Source: Komagataeibacter intermedius TF2
Lineage (GTDB): Bacteria > Pseudomonadota > Alphaproteobacteria > Acetobacterales > Acetobacteraceae
DNA length: 47,021 nucleotides
Direction: 5' to 3'
Assembly (NCBI RefSeq): GCF_000964425.1
Contig: NZ_BANF01000138.1
Span: 1 to 47,021 of the forward strand
Shown: positions 35,950-44,759 of the stretch, piece by piece
Position numbering within the stretch: the stretch's first letter is position 1
Layout of the letters: each line of letters begins with the position of its first letter
The notes under the pieces: model-generated
Database searches by the model: none
Told to the model about the DNA's origin: nothing
Seen by the model: the letters and a program-made list of their open reading frames with translations, nothing else
Position numbers and translations under genes: made by a program

Positions 35950-37055
35950 CGCTCTTCGATCCTCAGTAGCACGGTGATGACGCCAAGGATGAAAATCAGG
36001 ATCCCGACGAATATCGCCATAAGCGAGGGCAATGTTCCCGCATTTCCCAGTGCGCGCAATAGCCCCTGAAATACGATAAATAGCAGGCCCGCGCCCAGAC
36101 ACCAGATTGGCAGCCAACTGCGCGTTCCGGCCCGCGGTGGGATATAGACCACCGGCACGGCCAGTAACAGCATTACCGTGAACGTCACGGGTAACATGAT
36201 GCGTCCCAGTATTTCCGTCAGGAAAAAGGACGGGGACTGGCTGGAAGGCAGCGCGCCACGCTGTTCCTCCAGCATTGTGTTGATGGACTGTGTATAGCTG
36301 ACCGTCAACTGGATGAGGTATTCTGGCGTCAGGGACGCAGGCCAGTCCAGACGTATGCTCTGCCCGGGCGGGGTGTCCAGCAGGTCCACGCGCGTGGGAC
36401 TGACCACGCTGAGGACACGGGTCGGCGTGCCATACCAGCGACCATGGATATAATGCACGTCCGCCAGCGTCGTGACTTTCTGCAGCAGGTTGCGGTGATC
36501 GCGGTGATAGACGGTCACCTGCTTCATCATTGCGCCGCCAGCACTGAGAAAGTTTATGTTTATCAGGTCATTATGAGCCCTGATCCAGTAGTTGCGCCAG
36601 TCATTCGGCGCATTGGGGGACGTGGCGTTCCACCATTGCGCCAGGGCCTGTTCCGTTCTGGGGGTGATCTGGTCATCGACAATGCCGCACAGCACGCCCA
36701 GGGCGATGACGGTAGGCAGCAGCAGCTTGATCAGTCCCGGCGTGGACAGGCCGGCCGCGCGCATGATCGAGATCTCGTTCGAGGTGGTCAGTTGCAGCAG
36801 CGTCAGCAGTGTGCCGATCAGCACGGCAATGGGCATGGCGTTGCCAAACAGCAGCGGCATGTGCATCACCGCGTAGTAAAGCACCCCCGTCAGGCCAAGG
36901 TGGCGGTGCATGATTTCCGTCACCTGCTCCAGCAGCGCGAGGATTTCCATAAGCGCCACCACGATGATGGTGGTTGTCATCACCTTGGACAGCAGTTCAC
37001 GCGACAGATAGCCCAGCAGGACCGTGCCGCTGGCCAGGCGTAGCCGGAATTTCAT
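35946..37055 (-). CDS. LptG-like (YjgP/YjgQ family) permease
   Basis: A 369-residue inner-membrane permease of the LptF/LptG family. MKFRLRLASGTVLLGYLSRELL leads into TM1 (VMTTTIIVVALMEILALLEQV), TM2-3 follow with VLIGTLLTLLQLTTSNEISIMRAAGLS, the conserved coupling-helix region, then a periplasmic jellyroll-like domain (about 140-265) and three more helices with a short tail. In LPS export LptF and LptG span the inner membrane and work with the ATPase LptB2. No lptD, surA, pdxA or lptB is near. Its ATG overlaps the stop of the partner at 37052, and its stop overlaps the hydroxylase start, so it belongs to a lipid-modification operon. Confidence 0.85.
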   Translation of the reverse strand: MKFRLRLASGTVLLGYLSRELLSKVMTTTIIVVALMEILALLEQVTEIMHRHLGLTGVLYYAVMHMPLLFGNAMPIAVLIGTLLTLLQLTTSNEISIMRAAGLSTPGLIKLLLPTVIALGVLCGIVDDQITPRTEQALAQWWNATSPNAPNDWRNYWIRAHNDLININFLSAGGAMMKQVTVYHRDHRNLLQKVTTLADVHYIHGRWYGTPTRVLSVVSPTRVDLLDTPPGQSIRLDWPASLTPEYLIQLTVSYTQSINTMLEEQRGALPSSQSPSFFLTEILGRIMLPVTFTVMLLLAVPVVYIPPRAGTRSWLPIWCLGAGLLFIVFQGLLRALGNAGTLPSLMAIFVGILIFILGVITVLLRIEER

Positions 37056-38284
37056 GCTCCGGCTTCCGTAATGCGGCGCGGCAGTCCATCGGCCGACAGT
37101 TCGCGCGGCGGCAGGGCGGGACCACGGGTCAGCAGGATACGGATGCCACCGGCCTGATGGATCAGCATGCAGATACAGATCACGGCGAACGCCAGCGTGG
37201 GCAGCCAGATCACCAGCAGCGGGGACGTATGCATGTTGGCGACAAAACTCATCCCCATCTGCAGCGTATGGTCAAAGCCGACCAGCGTGATCGCGGCGAT
37301 GGCCAGGCCGGGGTTGCCCTTCTGTCGCTTGCGCACACCGGCCAGCGCACAGGCAAGGATGGGGATGAACGGGATCGCCGCCGTACGGGCCAGACGGAAA
37401 TGCAGTTCGGCAATCATGTAGGAATGGCTGATGGTCGGGTTGCCGTGCCGTATGCCGTAATACAGTTCCGGCACGGTCAGTTCGCGTTCAGTTTCTCCCC
37501 GGCGGCGATAGGCTTCGTCATCCAGCTTGGCTTCAGGGGAAATGAGGCGGGTGGTGCGCGTGAATTCCGTAATGGAGGGAGATTTGTCGGCGCTATCCGT
37601 CACGATCGTGCCATCGACCAGGTCAAGGCGTATCTTCGAGCCATCCGCAGGGATATAGATATACCCTTTCTGTGCAGAAATAAGACGGACATGCGCCTTG
37701 TCCGTCTGGTCACGGATAAAGACATTCCACATGCGTGATCCGGCGTGATCGACCGTTTCAGCGGTCAGCAGGATATTGTCCGATTCCGCGAACATCTTGG
37801 ACTGCAGGTGCGGTGTCCAGCCCGCATGGCTGGCGAAATAGAAGGCCGAGCGGTAATCGTAACGCGCGTATGGCTGTATGAATCCATACAGCGAAAAGGC
37901 CAGAAGGCCGAATATGGCCCCCGTCAGGACAAAAGGCTGGCATATGCGGAAGATCGAGACCCCGCCCGCGGTCAGCGCGTCGATTTCGTGGTTGGCGCTC
38001 ATGCGCCGGATTACGGAAAAGACGCTGACGCACATGGCGGCAGGCAGTGCCAGGCCCAGATAATGGGGCACGAGATCGCTGAGTAGCGCGACGAAGGTTT
38101 TCATCGAACTGCCATTGGCCGCCAGCAGGTCGAACAGGACCAGCAGCCGCTCCAGCAGCAGGGCCGCCATGACCACGCCCAGCGCAATGGCAAAGGGCGG
38201 CACGACCTGGCGCAGCAGGTAGCGGTCCATTGTGTTGGGACTGAGTTTCCCCACAATCCGATGTGGCAAGGACATGCGACTCAT
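37052..38284 (-). CDS. LptF-like (YjgP/YjgQ family) permease
   Basis: A 410-residue LptF/LptG-family permease. MDRYLLRQVVPPFAIALGVVMAALLLERLLVLFDLL is the usual LptF start region (after an extension of about 20 residues from the ATG at 38284); AMCVSVFSVIRRMSANHEIDALTAGGVSIFRI is the coupling region. A large periplasmic domain (about 140-300) precedes three C-terminal helices and a basic tail. It forms an obvious pair with the next gene. The start at 38284 overlaps the metallophosphoesterase stop (ATGA); the frame continues to 38311 without a better signal. A canonical pair for LPS export is expected elsewhere in the genome. Confidence 0.85.
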   Translation of the reverse strand: MSRMSLPHRIVGKLSPNTMDRYLLRQVVPPFAIALGVVMAALLLERLLVLFDLLAANGSSMKTFVALLSDLVPHYLGLALPAAMCVSVFSVIRRMSANHEIDALTAGGVSIFRICQPFVLTGAIFGLLAFSLYGFIQPYARYDYRSAFYFASHAGWTPHLQSKMFAESDNILLTAETVDHAGSRMWNVFIRDQTDKAHVRLISAQKGYIYIPADGSKIRLDLVDGTIVTDSADKSPSITEFTRTTRLISPEAKLDDEAYRRRGETERELTVPELYYGIRHGNPTISHSYMIAELHFRLARTAAIPFIPILACALAGVRKRQKGNPGLAIAAITLVGFDHTLQMGMSFVANMHTSPLLVIWLPTLAFAVICICMLIHQAGGIRILLTRGPALPPRELSADGLPRRITEAGA

Positions 38285-39198
38285 GCAGGCGTGCTTACAC
38301 CGGAACCACACTGTGATGGAGAGGGCAGGTCAAAAATAGTTTCCTGCCCCGTGCCTGTCGTCGCATCCGCCATGAAGAAACGACGCACGACATGCAGGGT
38401 ATAACCCGCGTCATGCGGGGTGATCGAAATACGGTTCCACCCCGCCGCGCGCAGCGGGTTACACGCACGTGCGGAAGCCGATGCGATCCCGACGACCGGC
38501 ACCGGTCCCATGCGACCGGGAAGGGAGGACAGGGTGGATGTATGGGTATGGCCGTGCAGGATCATCTCCGCACCTTCATCTGCGATGCAGGCGTCAAAAT
38601 CCTGTATATCCGTCAGGGCTTTACGGCGTATGGCCAGTCCCGATACCGGCGGATGATGGATCATGATGATGCGGCACAGCCCCTGTCTGCCAGTGTCGCG
38701 CAGGATATTGCGCAGCCGGGCTGCCTGCCGTGCGCCAACGGTTCCGGTCGCCATGAACCATGGTGTAGGCACTGCCGAACTGACCCCGATCAGCGCCACG
38801 TTTCCTACCCGCCGGACGAAGGGAAATGGCAGGGGCCCCATCCACGGCTGCCACAATCCCACGGTCTGGGGCCATCTGTCATACACAAGGGTGTCATGAT
38901 TCCCCGGAATGACTGTGCATGGTGCAGGCATCTGCTCCAGCCAGCGCAGTGCCTGCCTGCATTCTCCCGGCAGGCCCATATTGGTCAGGTCGCCCGTTAC
39001 GGCGATCATGTTGACCGGACAGGTCGCGATATCCGCCATGACCCTGGCCAGGATTTCCGGGCGATGGAGATGGCGGCGGCGGCCTTTCCACGAAAAATAG
39101 CTGAACATGCGCTTGTTGAGTCGTTCCCCCACACGGGGCGGCACCATTTCGGTGGGCAGGTGGGGGTCGGACAAATGCGCGATGGTGATGGTGTTCAA
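38281..39198 (-). CDS. Metallophosphoesterase
   Basis: A 305-residue calcineurin-like phosphoesterase: ITIAHLSDPHLP (D-x-H), MIAVTGDLTNMG (GD), VIPGNHDTL (GNHD), IIMIHHPPV and ILHGHTHTSTL (GH-x-H) make a complete bimetal site. Substrate unknown; phosphodiesters or phosphorylated lipid intermediates are candidates from context. The likely start is TTG at 39198 with AAAGAGG five bases upstream; the ATG at 39279 would add 27 residues with no family similarity. It is the first gene of the five-gene unit and is divergent from the lipid kinase across 159 bp, which must hold the two promoters. Confidence 0.85.
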   Translation of the reverse strand: MNTITIAHLSDPHLPTEMVPPRVGERLNKRMFSYFSWKGRRRHLHRPEILARVMADIATCPVNMIAVTGDLTNMGLPGECRQALRWLEQMPAPCTVIPGNHDTLVYDRWPQTVGLWQPWMGPLPFPFVRRVGNVALIGVSSAVPTPWFMATGTVGARQAARLRNILRDTGRQGLCRIIMIHHPPVSGLAIRRKALTDIQDFDACIADEGAEMILHGHTHTSTLSSLPGRMGPVPVVGIASASARACNPLRAAGWNRISITPHDAGYTLHVVRRFFMADATTGTGQETIFDLPSPSQCGSGVSTPA

Positions 39199-39357
39199 GC
39201 TGACCTCTTTCCTTGCCTCATGCCTGCCGGTAACGCTGTCGGCATGTGTTATGGCTGCGTGCGCGGGAGGGCGCTCCATCTTTTCGTGCCTTGCAATAGA
39301 AGGCAGATGGTTGCTTATGGCCTGTAAGTCAAATTTCAGACAGGGATGGAATGATCA

Positions 39358-40338
39358 GTGACCGGACGATTTGCGCTTGTTTATAACCCGCGCAGCCGGC
39401 GGAACATGGGCGACAGGAGCTTATACGCCCAGACAGCCCGTGATCTGCTGGGAGAAAACTTCGTTGATCCGGCTGACCGTTCCCGTCTGGATGCCAATAT
39501 TGCGGAATTCGCGTCACGCGGGACCGATTGCATTGTCATAGATGGAGGGGACGGGACCGTCAGTGACGTCCTGACCGCCATACACCGGCATTATCCATCG
39601 GACAGGCTGCCTGCCCTGGCTATCCTGCCATCCGGCAATACCAACCTGATTGCGGGGGATGTCGGTTTCGGGCTGCGGGGCATCAGGGCGCTGGAACACC
39701 TGCAGCGGCTTGATGCGTCGGGCCTGTTGCGTCGGAACGTGCGCCGGCGCTGCGGGCTGGTTGTGGAATGGCCGGAACCCGATGGTCGCGCGCCCGTCGT
39801 GGGCATGTTCCATGGGGCGGCCGCGTTTACGCGCGGCATCGAACTGGCCCACCAGCCAGCCATCCTGAACAATTATTCACATGAAATGGCGGTCGTCGTC
39901 TCGTTCCTGTCATCGGTAGCGCATCTGCTGACGCGGCGGTCCCGGCAGGAATGGATGCGCGGCAACGCGCTTGTCATGCGGGCCGGGGCGCGCATTCAGC
40001 GTCAGGGCAACTGCTTCCTGTTCCTGTCAACGACGCTCCAGCATCTGCCCCACGGCATATGGCCGTTCTGGACCGCGCCTGGCGCGCGTGATGACGTCAT
40101 CAACTTCCTTCATGTCGCAGGCCAGCCGTCGCGACTGGCGGCGGCGGCATGGGCGCTGCTGCGGGGGCGACACCCGGCATGGCTGCGACAGAATCCAGAT
40201 TATTGCAGCGGGTGTGAAGACCGTATTGAAATGCTGCTGGAATCCGATTTCGTGCTGGATGGGGAGGTGTTCTCACCCGGTCCCGCTGGCCGGATCGTGC
40301 TGTCCGCGACTGCCCCGATAGATTTTATTCACGCGTAA
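39358..40338 (+). CDS. LCB5 / diacylglycerol-kinase-family lipid kinase
   Basis: A 326-residue kinase homologous to sphingosine, ceramide and diacylglycerol kinases. FALVYNPRSRRNMG opens the catalytic domain; IDGGDGTVSDVL (GGDGT at 63-67) is the ATP loop, and LAILPSGNTNLIAGDVGFG is the next nucleotide-binding segment. The C-terminal half gives a lid domain ending FSPGPAGRIVLSATAPIDFIHA. In this neighbourhood ceramide or a long-chain base is the likeliest substrate; a similar kinase is part of Caulobacter's anionic sphingolipid pathway. Start is GTG at 39358 after GGAATGATCA. The next gene follows with a 12-bp gap. Confidence 0.88.
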   Translation: MTGRFALVYNPRSRRNMGDRSLYAQTARDLLGENFVDPADRSRLDANIAEFASRGTDCIVIDGGDGTVSDVLTAIHRHYPSDRLPALAILPSGNTNLIAGDVGFGLRGIRALEHLQRLDASGLLRRNVRRRCGLVVEWPEPDGRAPVVGMFHGAAAFTRGIELAHQPAILNNYSHEMAVVVSFLSSVAHLLTRRSRQEWMRGNALVMRAGARIQRQGNCFLFLSTTLQHLPHGIWPFWTAPGARDDVINFLHVAGQPSRLAAAAWALLRGRHPAWLRQNPDYCSGCEDRIEMLLESDFVLDGEVFSPGPAGRIVLSATAPIDFIHA

Positions 40339-40350
40339 GGAAGGGTGACC

Positions 40351-41319
40351 ATGCCCCAGTCCAGTCCTTCAGACCGTACTGCCGCAGCCGGTCGGGTCGC
40401 CCGCCTGCTGGCCCATGATCTGGTTCAGCCGGTCGCCCCCTTTGTGAGCGGGTTTGTGACGCGCCTGCTGGGCGGGACGCAGCCACTGGGCGTGATTTTT
40501 TATGGTTCCACCCTGCGCACGCCAGACCCGGAAGGCATTCTGGATTTCTATGTGATTGTTGAACGGCTGGAAGACTGGACTGCTGGTACGCTGTCGCGTG
40601 AAGCCAACCGTATCCTGCCGCCCAATGTGGAATATCACGAAATTACGATTGAGGGACGCATCATCCGGGCCAAGGTGGCGATCCTGTCGATTGCACAGTT
40701 CCGGCGCATGACAGGGCGCGCCACGCTGGATACGACGGTCTGGGCACGCTTCTGCCAGCCCGTGCGACTGGTATGGGTAAGGGGGCCGGAGGCGGCGGAT
40801 GCCATTCTGGCCTGCATCATCCGTGCGGTGGCACAGGCCGGGCGTTGGGCTGCGGTACTTGGTCCTGCGCACGGGACGGCGGATAAATACTGGCTGGCCC
40901 TGTTTGCGCATACCTATGGCGCGGAACTGCGTGTCGAGAACGGACGCAGGCCGAAGAGCCTGCTGCAGGGGCAGGAGACGCGGTACAGGACCCTGTTACC
41001 CGATATATGGCGGGCCGATGGCCTGCCCTTTACATGCACGGGGGATGAACTGTCGCCCAGGCTGACACCAGAACTGCGTCAGACCATGCGTAAAGGCTGG
41101 TGGCTGCGCGGCCGCCTGGGCCGTGTGCTGAATGTCAGCCGCCTGTTCAAGGCCGCCTTCACGTTTGAAGGCGGGGCACGCTATATCGCGTGGAAGATCA
41201 GGCGCCATTCCGGGATTGAACTGCCACTGGGGCCGTTTTCGGAACGGCATCCGCTTATCTGCCTGCCGTATCTGTTATGGAAGCTACGGCAGGCAGGTTT
41301 TTTCAGGCGGCGCGATTGA
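40351..41319 (+). CDS. Tam41-like phosphatidate-cytidylyltransferase homologue
   Basis: A 322-residue protein that I relate to Tam41/Mmp37, the nucleotidyltransferase-fold CDP-diacylglycerol synthase of mitochondria. The N-terminal third has IFYGSTLRTPDPEGILDFYVIVE (YGS at 51-53, then D65-F) as in the Tam41 metal site. EGRIIRAKVAILSIAQFRRM followed by FCQPVRLVWVRGPEAADAIL parallels the Tam41 central region. A basic C-terminal half with ARYIAWKIRRHSG may lie on the membrane. By analogy it would use CTP to activate a lipid phosphate. It follows the lipid kinase by 12 bp with a strong GGAAGGG site and overlaps the convergent SPT gene by 17 bp. Confidence 0.65.
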   Translation: MPQSSPSDRTAAAGRVARLLAHDLVQPVAPFVSGFVTRLLGGTQPLGVIFYGSTLRTPDPEGILDFYVIVERLEDWTAGTLSREANRILPPNVEYHEITIEGRIIRAKVAILSIAQFRRMTGRATLDTTVWARFCQPVRLVWVRGPEAADAILACIIRAVAQAGRWAAVLGPAHGTADKYWLALFAHTYGAELRVENGRRPKSLLQGQETRYRTLLPDIWRADGLPFTCTGDELSPRLTPELRQTMRKGWWLRGRLGRVLNVSRLFKAAFTFEGGARYIAWKIRRHSGIELPLGPFSERHPLICLPYLLWKLRQAGFFRRRD

Positions 41320-42505
41320 TACCCATCTCGCCCGCCACTACGGCGAAGATCTCGACCGCCCTGTCTATCTGCTCCGGCGTGTGCGTCGCCATGACGGACG
41401 TCCGCAGCAGCGGATGCTGGTCAGGCGTTGCGGGCGGCAGGCTGAGGTTGACGTAAACCCCCAGATCCAGCAGTCGGTTCCAGAATGCAACCGCAACCGC
41501 CACATCATCCAGAATGACGGACACGACAGGGCTGGCCTGGGGGCCGGTGCGCAGCCCGGCAGCCTGCAGTCCGGCATGAAGCCTGCGGGCGTTATCCATA
41601 AGCCGCACACGCAATTCGGGCCTGTTCTCCAGTTCCGTCAGTGCTGCCATGGTCGCAGCGATGACTTCTGGCGGCAGGGACGCCGTGAACATGTAGGGAC
41701 GCGAACACAGCCGGATCAGGTCCAGCCCGTCATGATTGGACACACAGTAACCGCCAACCGTGCCAAGGCTTTTTGAGAAGGTGCCGACAACGAAATCGAC
41801 ATCATCCTCCACCCCGTCGGCTTCCGCCACGCCACGGCCATGTTCGCCCATTACACCAACGGAATGCGCTTCATCCGCCAGCAGCCACGCACCGGTTTCC
41901 CGCTTGACGGCCGCGAATTCCGCCATGGGCACGACATCGCCCATCATGGAATAGATGCCTTCAACCACGATCAGCTTCGATCCCGGCGTTCCTTCAAGGC
42001 GGCGCAGGCGTTTATGCAGGTCATCGGCGTCGTTATGACGGAAGCGGATGACCTGTGCATGGCCAAGGCGGCTGCCATCGTAAATGCTGGCATGACTGTC
42101 GGCATCGAGCAGGAGGTAGTCGTCCTTGCCCGCAAGCGCGGAAATCGTGCCCAGATTGGCCTGGTACCCGGTGGAAAACACCATGCAGTGCCGGCGGCGG
42201 AAGAAGGCGCACAGCCGTTCCTCCAGCTGACGGTGCAGCCCCTGCGTGCCGTTGGCGATGCGCGAACCGGTCGTGCCGACACCATACGCCCTGACAGCGT
42301 CCACTGCGGCTTCGATCGCGGCGGGGGACTGGCTCAGCCCGAGATAGTTGTTTGTACCGAACAGAAGCGTCTCACGTCCTTCGATCAGCCCGACCGTGGA
42401 GGAAATGGGCTTTTCGATCACGACGTTGAAAGGATTGCGTCCGCCGCCAGCCGTCACGGCCGACAGGGCGGACGCGAGACCTTCATATTTCGAGAAAATT
42501 GACAT
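41303..42505 (-). CDS. spt: Serine palmitoyltransferase (alpha-oxoamine synthase)
   Basis: PLP enzyme condensing L-serine with an acyl thioester to give 3-ketosphinganine, the first step of sphingolipid synthesis. The 400 residues show NNYLGLSQSP, DADSHASIYDG (PLP-stacking His138), LADEAHSVGVMG (Asp211) and VVGTFSKSLGTVGGY (Schiff-base Lys245). The family also contains KAPA synthase (BioF) and ALA synthase; assignment as SPT rests on the G-T-F-S-K-S motif form and on the adjoining ACP, acyl-activating enzyme and lipid kinase genes. It lies 6 bp downstream of the dedicated ACP gene. Confidence 0.85.
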   Translation of the reverse strand: MSIFSKYEGLASALSAVTAGGGRNPFNVVIEKPISSTVGLIEGRETLLFGTNNYLGLSQSPAAIEAAVDAVRAYGVGTTGSRIANGTQGLHRQLEERLCAFFRRRHCMVFSTGYQANLGTISALAGKDDYLLLDADSHASIYDGSRLGHAQVIRFRHNDADDLHKRLRRLEGTPGSKLIVVEGIYSMMGDVVPMAEFAAVKRETGAWLLADEAHSVGVMGEHGRGVAEADGVEDDVDFVVGTFSKSLGTVGGYCVSNHDGLDLIRLCSRPYMFTASLPPEVIAATMAALTELENRPELRVRLMDNARRLHAGLQAAGLRTGPQASPVVSVILDDVAVAVAFWNRLLDLGVYVNLSLPPATPDQHPLLRTSVMATHTPEQIDRAVEIFAVVAGEMGINRAA

Positions 42506-42511
42506 GGTGTA

Positions 42512-42763
42512 TCAGGATGCCTGCTTGAGAGAGACGATGCAGGCCGCCAGATCATCAATCGTGCGGATATCCGCCAGCCGGTCAAGCGGCACGGAAACGT
42601 CGAGGGTGTCCTCGATTTCCATGACAAAATTCATGACGGCCAGTGAATCAAAGGCCAGATCTTCAACGATCTTGCTGCTGCCATTGATATCACGGGGAAC
42701 CTTGGGGTTCGCCAGCAGCGTCTTCACGATCAGCGCGGAGACGCTCGCTACCGTTTCACTCAT
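42512..42763 (-). CDS. Dedicated acyl carrier protein for the sphingolipid locus
   Basis: An 83-residue ACP with phosphopantetheine Ser40 in LAFDSLAVMNFVMEIEDTLDV. It is clearly distinct from the fatty-acid-synthesis AcpP at 29422 ([10 protein letters not shown]). Caulobacter's ceramide cluster has an equivalent special ACP (AcpR) beside SPT and an acyl-ACP synthetase, and this arrangement matches. It probably carries the acyl chain handed to SPT or to a ceramide synthase. A 199-bp gap with no recognised gene separates it from the acyl-activating enzyme upstream; that gap holds a GGAGCC/GGCTCC stem at 42941-42956. Confidence 0.85.
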   Translation of the reverse strand: MSETVASVSALIVKTLLANPKVPRDINGSSKIVEDLAFDSLAVMNFVMEIEDTLDVSVPLDRLADIRTIDDLAACIVSLKQAS

Positions 42764-42962
42764 TCCTACATCCTTATGGCATGTCCTGCCTGCTTACAGG
42801 CAGGGGATCAGCATGAATGGCCTGCCCCACGATCCATGACCGGGGGAGCGGGGACTGCAATCGGTCCCCTGATCGGAAGTCTTATGATCGAAAAACAGGT
42901 TTTTGGCCAGTCCTGCTTTACAGTCTTGCCCGACCGGGCGGGAGCCGTGCGGCTCCGCTCCA

Positions 42963-44759
42963 TCAGGCCACGGAAACCGATGATGTTTCCAGCGGCTGGA
43001 ACGCACCCGACAGCAGCATGGCCTTCGCGCGCGCGCGCGTCAGCTTGCCCGAGGACGTCTGCGGCAGCGTATGGGGCGGCACCAGAATGACGGAGACATC
43101 CACCCCGTGCTGCCGGCGGAACAGGCTGGCTGTTTCGGTTTTAAGTGTTTCACGCGCTTCTGGGGAGGAGGCGCGGCACTGGACCAGTGCTACGATTTTT
43201 TCGCCTTCATCCTCATCAACCGAAAAAACAGCGACATCGCGGCTGCGCAGGCTGCTGATTTCGGTCTCGGCAGACCATTCCAGATCCTGCGGCCAGATAT
43301 TGCGGCCGTTGATGATGATCAGGTCCTTGGCGCGGCCGGTTATGACAACCTGCCCATCCAGCATATATCCCAGATCGCCGGTATTCAGCCAGCCATTGGC
43401 ATCCACCACGCGGGCGGTTTCCTGCGGGCGGCGGAAATATCCCTGCATCAGGCTGGGACCGCGTACGAATACGGCCCCGATCTGGCGGTCATGCAGCACG
43501 TTGCCCTGCGGGTCGCGTACTTCCAGTTCATGGCGCGGCAGGACTTCACCGCAGATGACAAAGGTGCGCAGGGCGCGTGTGGGATCATTGGAAGGAATGG
43601 CTTCCCCCCGCGTTTCAAGCGCGCGCAGGTCGATCGTATCCGTCCGGATGCCCGAACCCAGCGGCGCGAAACTGATGGCCAGCGTGGCTTCAGCCATGCC
43701 GTAGCTGGCGGTAAATGCGCCGCTGTCAAACCCGACCGATGCAAAGCGCTGGGCAAAATCCTCAAGGATATGATAGCGGATCATGTCACCGCCAATACCC
43801 GCCACGCGCCATGATGACAGGTCAAGCTCGATCGAGGTGGCGCGACGTGCGCACAGTTCATAGCCAAAGGACGGGCTGTAGGAAATTGTGCCACGATTAC
43901 GGCTGATCAGGTCCAGCCAGACATGCGGGCGCCGCGCGAATTCGCGGGTGGGCAGCATGTCGACGCTCAGCTGGCAAGTCATGGGGGTCAGGAAAAACCC
44001 CACCAGACCCATGTCGTGATAAAGCGGAAGCCATGAGACGCAGCGGTCGCCCGTTTCACGGACTTTCAGGCCGTTCAGGGCGATGGCATGGGCATTTGCC
44101 ATGCCGGAACGCTGGGTGACCGCGATTCCCATGGGGAAACGGGTGCTGCCCGAGGAAAACTGCAGATAGGACAGGTCATCAGGCTGGACCGCCGGCAGCG
44201 TTTCGACCGTAATGGGCGTTTCCAGCAGTTCAGCTGGCGTGCCGGAGAATTTCAGATCCAGCCCGGCGGTGATTTCATCCGTCCATGATGAAATGATGGA
44301 GGCGATGACCACGGCGGAGGCCGCAGCCCCTTCGATCATTCCACGCAGCGTACCCACATAACCTTCACGCCCGCCAAATGCGACAGGTAACGGCAGGGGG
44401 GCAGGAACAAGGCCCGCATACTGGCAGCCAAAGAAAATACGGGCGAAATCCCCATCGCTTTCGGCGACGATGGCGACACGGTCACCCGGCTCCAGACCCA
44501 GGGACAGCAGGCGCCTGCCGGTCTCGATCGCCTGCGCGCGCAACGTGCTGTACGGCAGCGTTTCGAGCAGTACGCCCTTGCCAGAGTAAATATTGAAACC
44601 GCTCTTGCCCTGTGCGGCATAATCCAGCGCTGCCGGGAACGTCGGAAAATCGCCGTAACGACGCGGCAAACCAGAATCGGAGGGGGTCGGGAGGCTTATC
44701 ATTTCCGGTAATGTGACTTCCACAGACGTAACTTGAAACGGCGAATGGGCGGTGTTCAA
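42963..44759 (-). CDS. Acyl-ACP synthetase / fatty acyl-AMP ligase
   Basis: A 598-residue acyl-adenylate-forming enzyme. LQFSSGSTRFPMGIAVTQ is the P-loop-like A3 motif, SYGMAEATLAISFAP is A5, NTGDLGYMLDGQVVITGRAKDLII is A7-A8, and LPQTSSGKLTRARAK is A10 with the catalytic Lys. The set, and a neighbouring ACP, point to activation of a fatty acid and loading on that ACP, as AasR does in Caulobacter. The start is TTG at 44759, sharing bases with the upstream stop (TTGA) and preceded by GAGGG; an ATG at 44702 is an alternative. It is translationally coupled to the glycerophosphotransferase-like gene. Confidence 0.88.
   Translation of the reverse strand: MNTAHSPFQVTSVEVTLPEMISLPTPSDSGLPRRYGDFPTFPAALDYAAQGKSGFNIYSGKGVLLETLPYSTLRAQAIETGRRLLSLGLEPGDRVAIVAESDGDFARIFFGCQYAGLVPAPLPLPVAFGGREGYVGTLRGMIEGAAASAVVIASIISSWTDEITAGLDLKFSGTPAELLETPITVETLPAVQPDDLSYLQFSSGSTRFPMGIAVTQRSGMANAHAIALNGLKVRETGDRCVSWLPLYHDMGLVGFFLTPMTCQLSVDMLPTREFARRPHVWLDLISRNRGTISYSPSFGYELCARRATSIELDLSSWRVAGIGGDMIRYHILEDFAQRFASVGFDSGAFTASYGMAEATLAISFAPLGSGIRTDTIDLRALETRGEAIPSNDPTRALRTFVICGEVLPRHELEVRDPQGNVLHDRQIGAVFVRGPSLMQGYFRRPQETARVVDANGWLNTGDLGYMLDGQVVITGRAKDLIIINGRNIWPQDLEWSAETEISSLRSRDVAVFSVDEDEGEKIVALVQCRASSPEARETLKTETASLFRRQHGVDVSVILVPPHTLPQTSSGKLTRARAKAMLLSGAFQPLETSSVSVA

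Noticed and set aside
41303-42505. KAPA synthase (bioF) as the identity of the oxoamine synthase
   Set aside because: bioB is far away with no other biotin genes, whereas the neighbours are a dedicated ACP, an acyl-activating enzyme and lipid-modifying genes; SPT fits better, though only assay can settle it.
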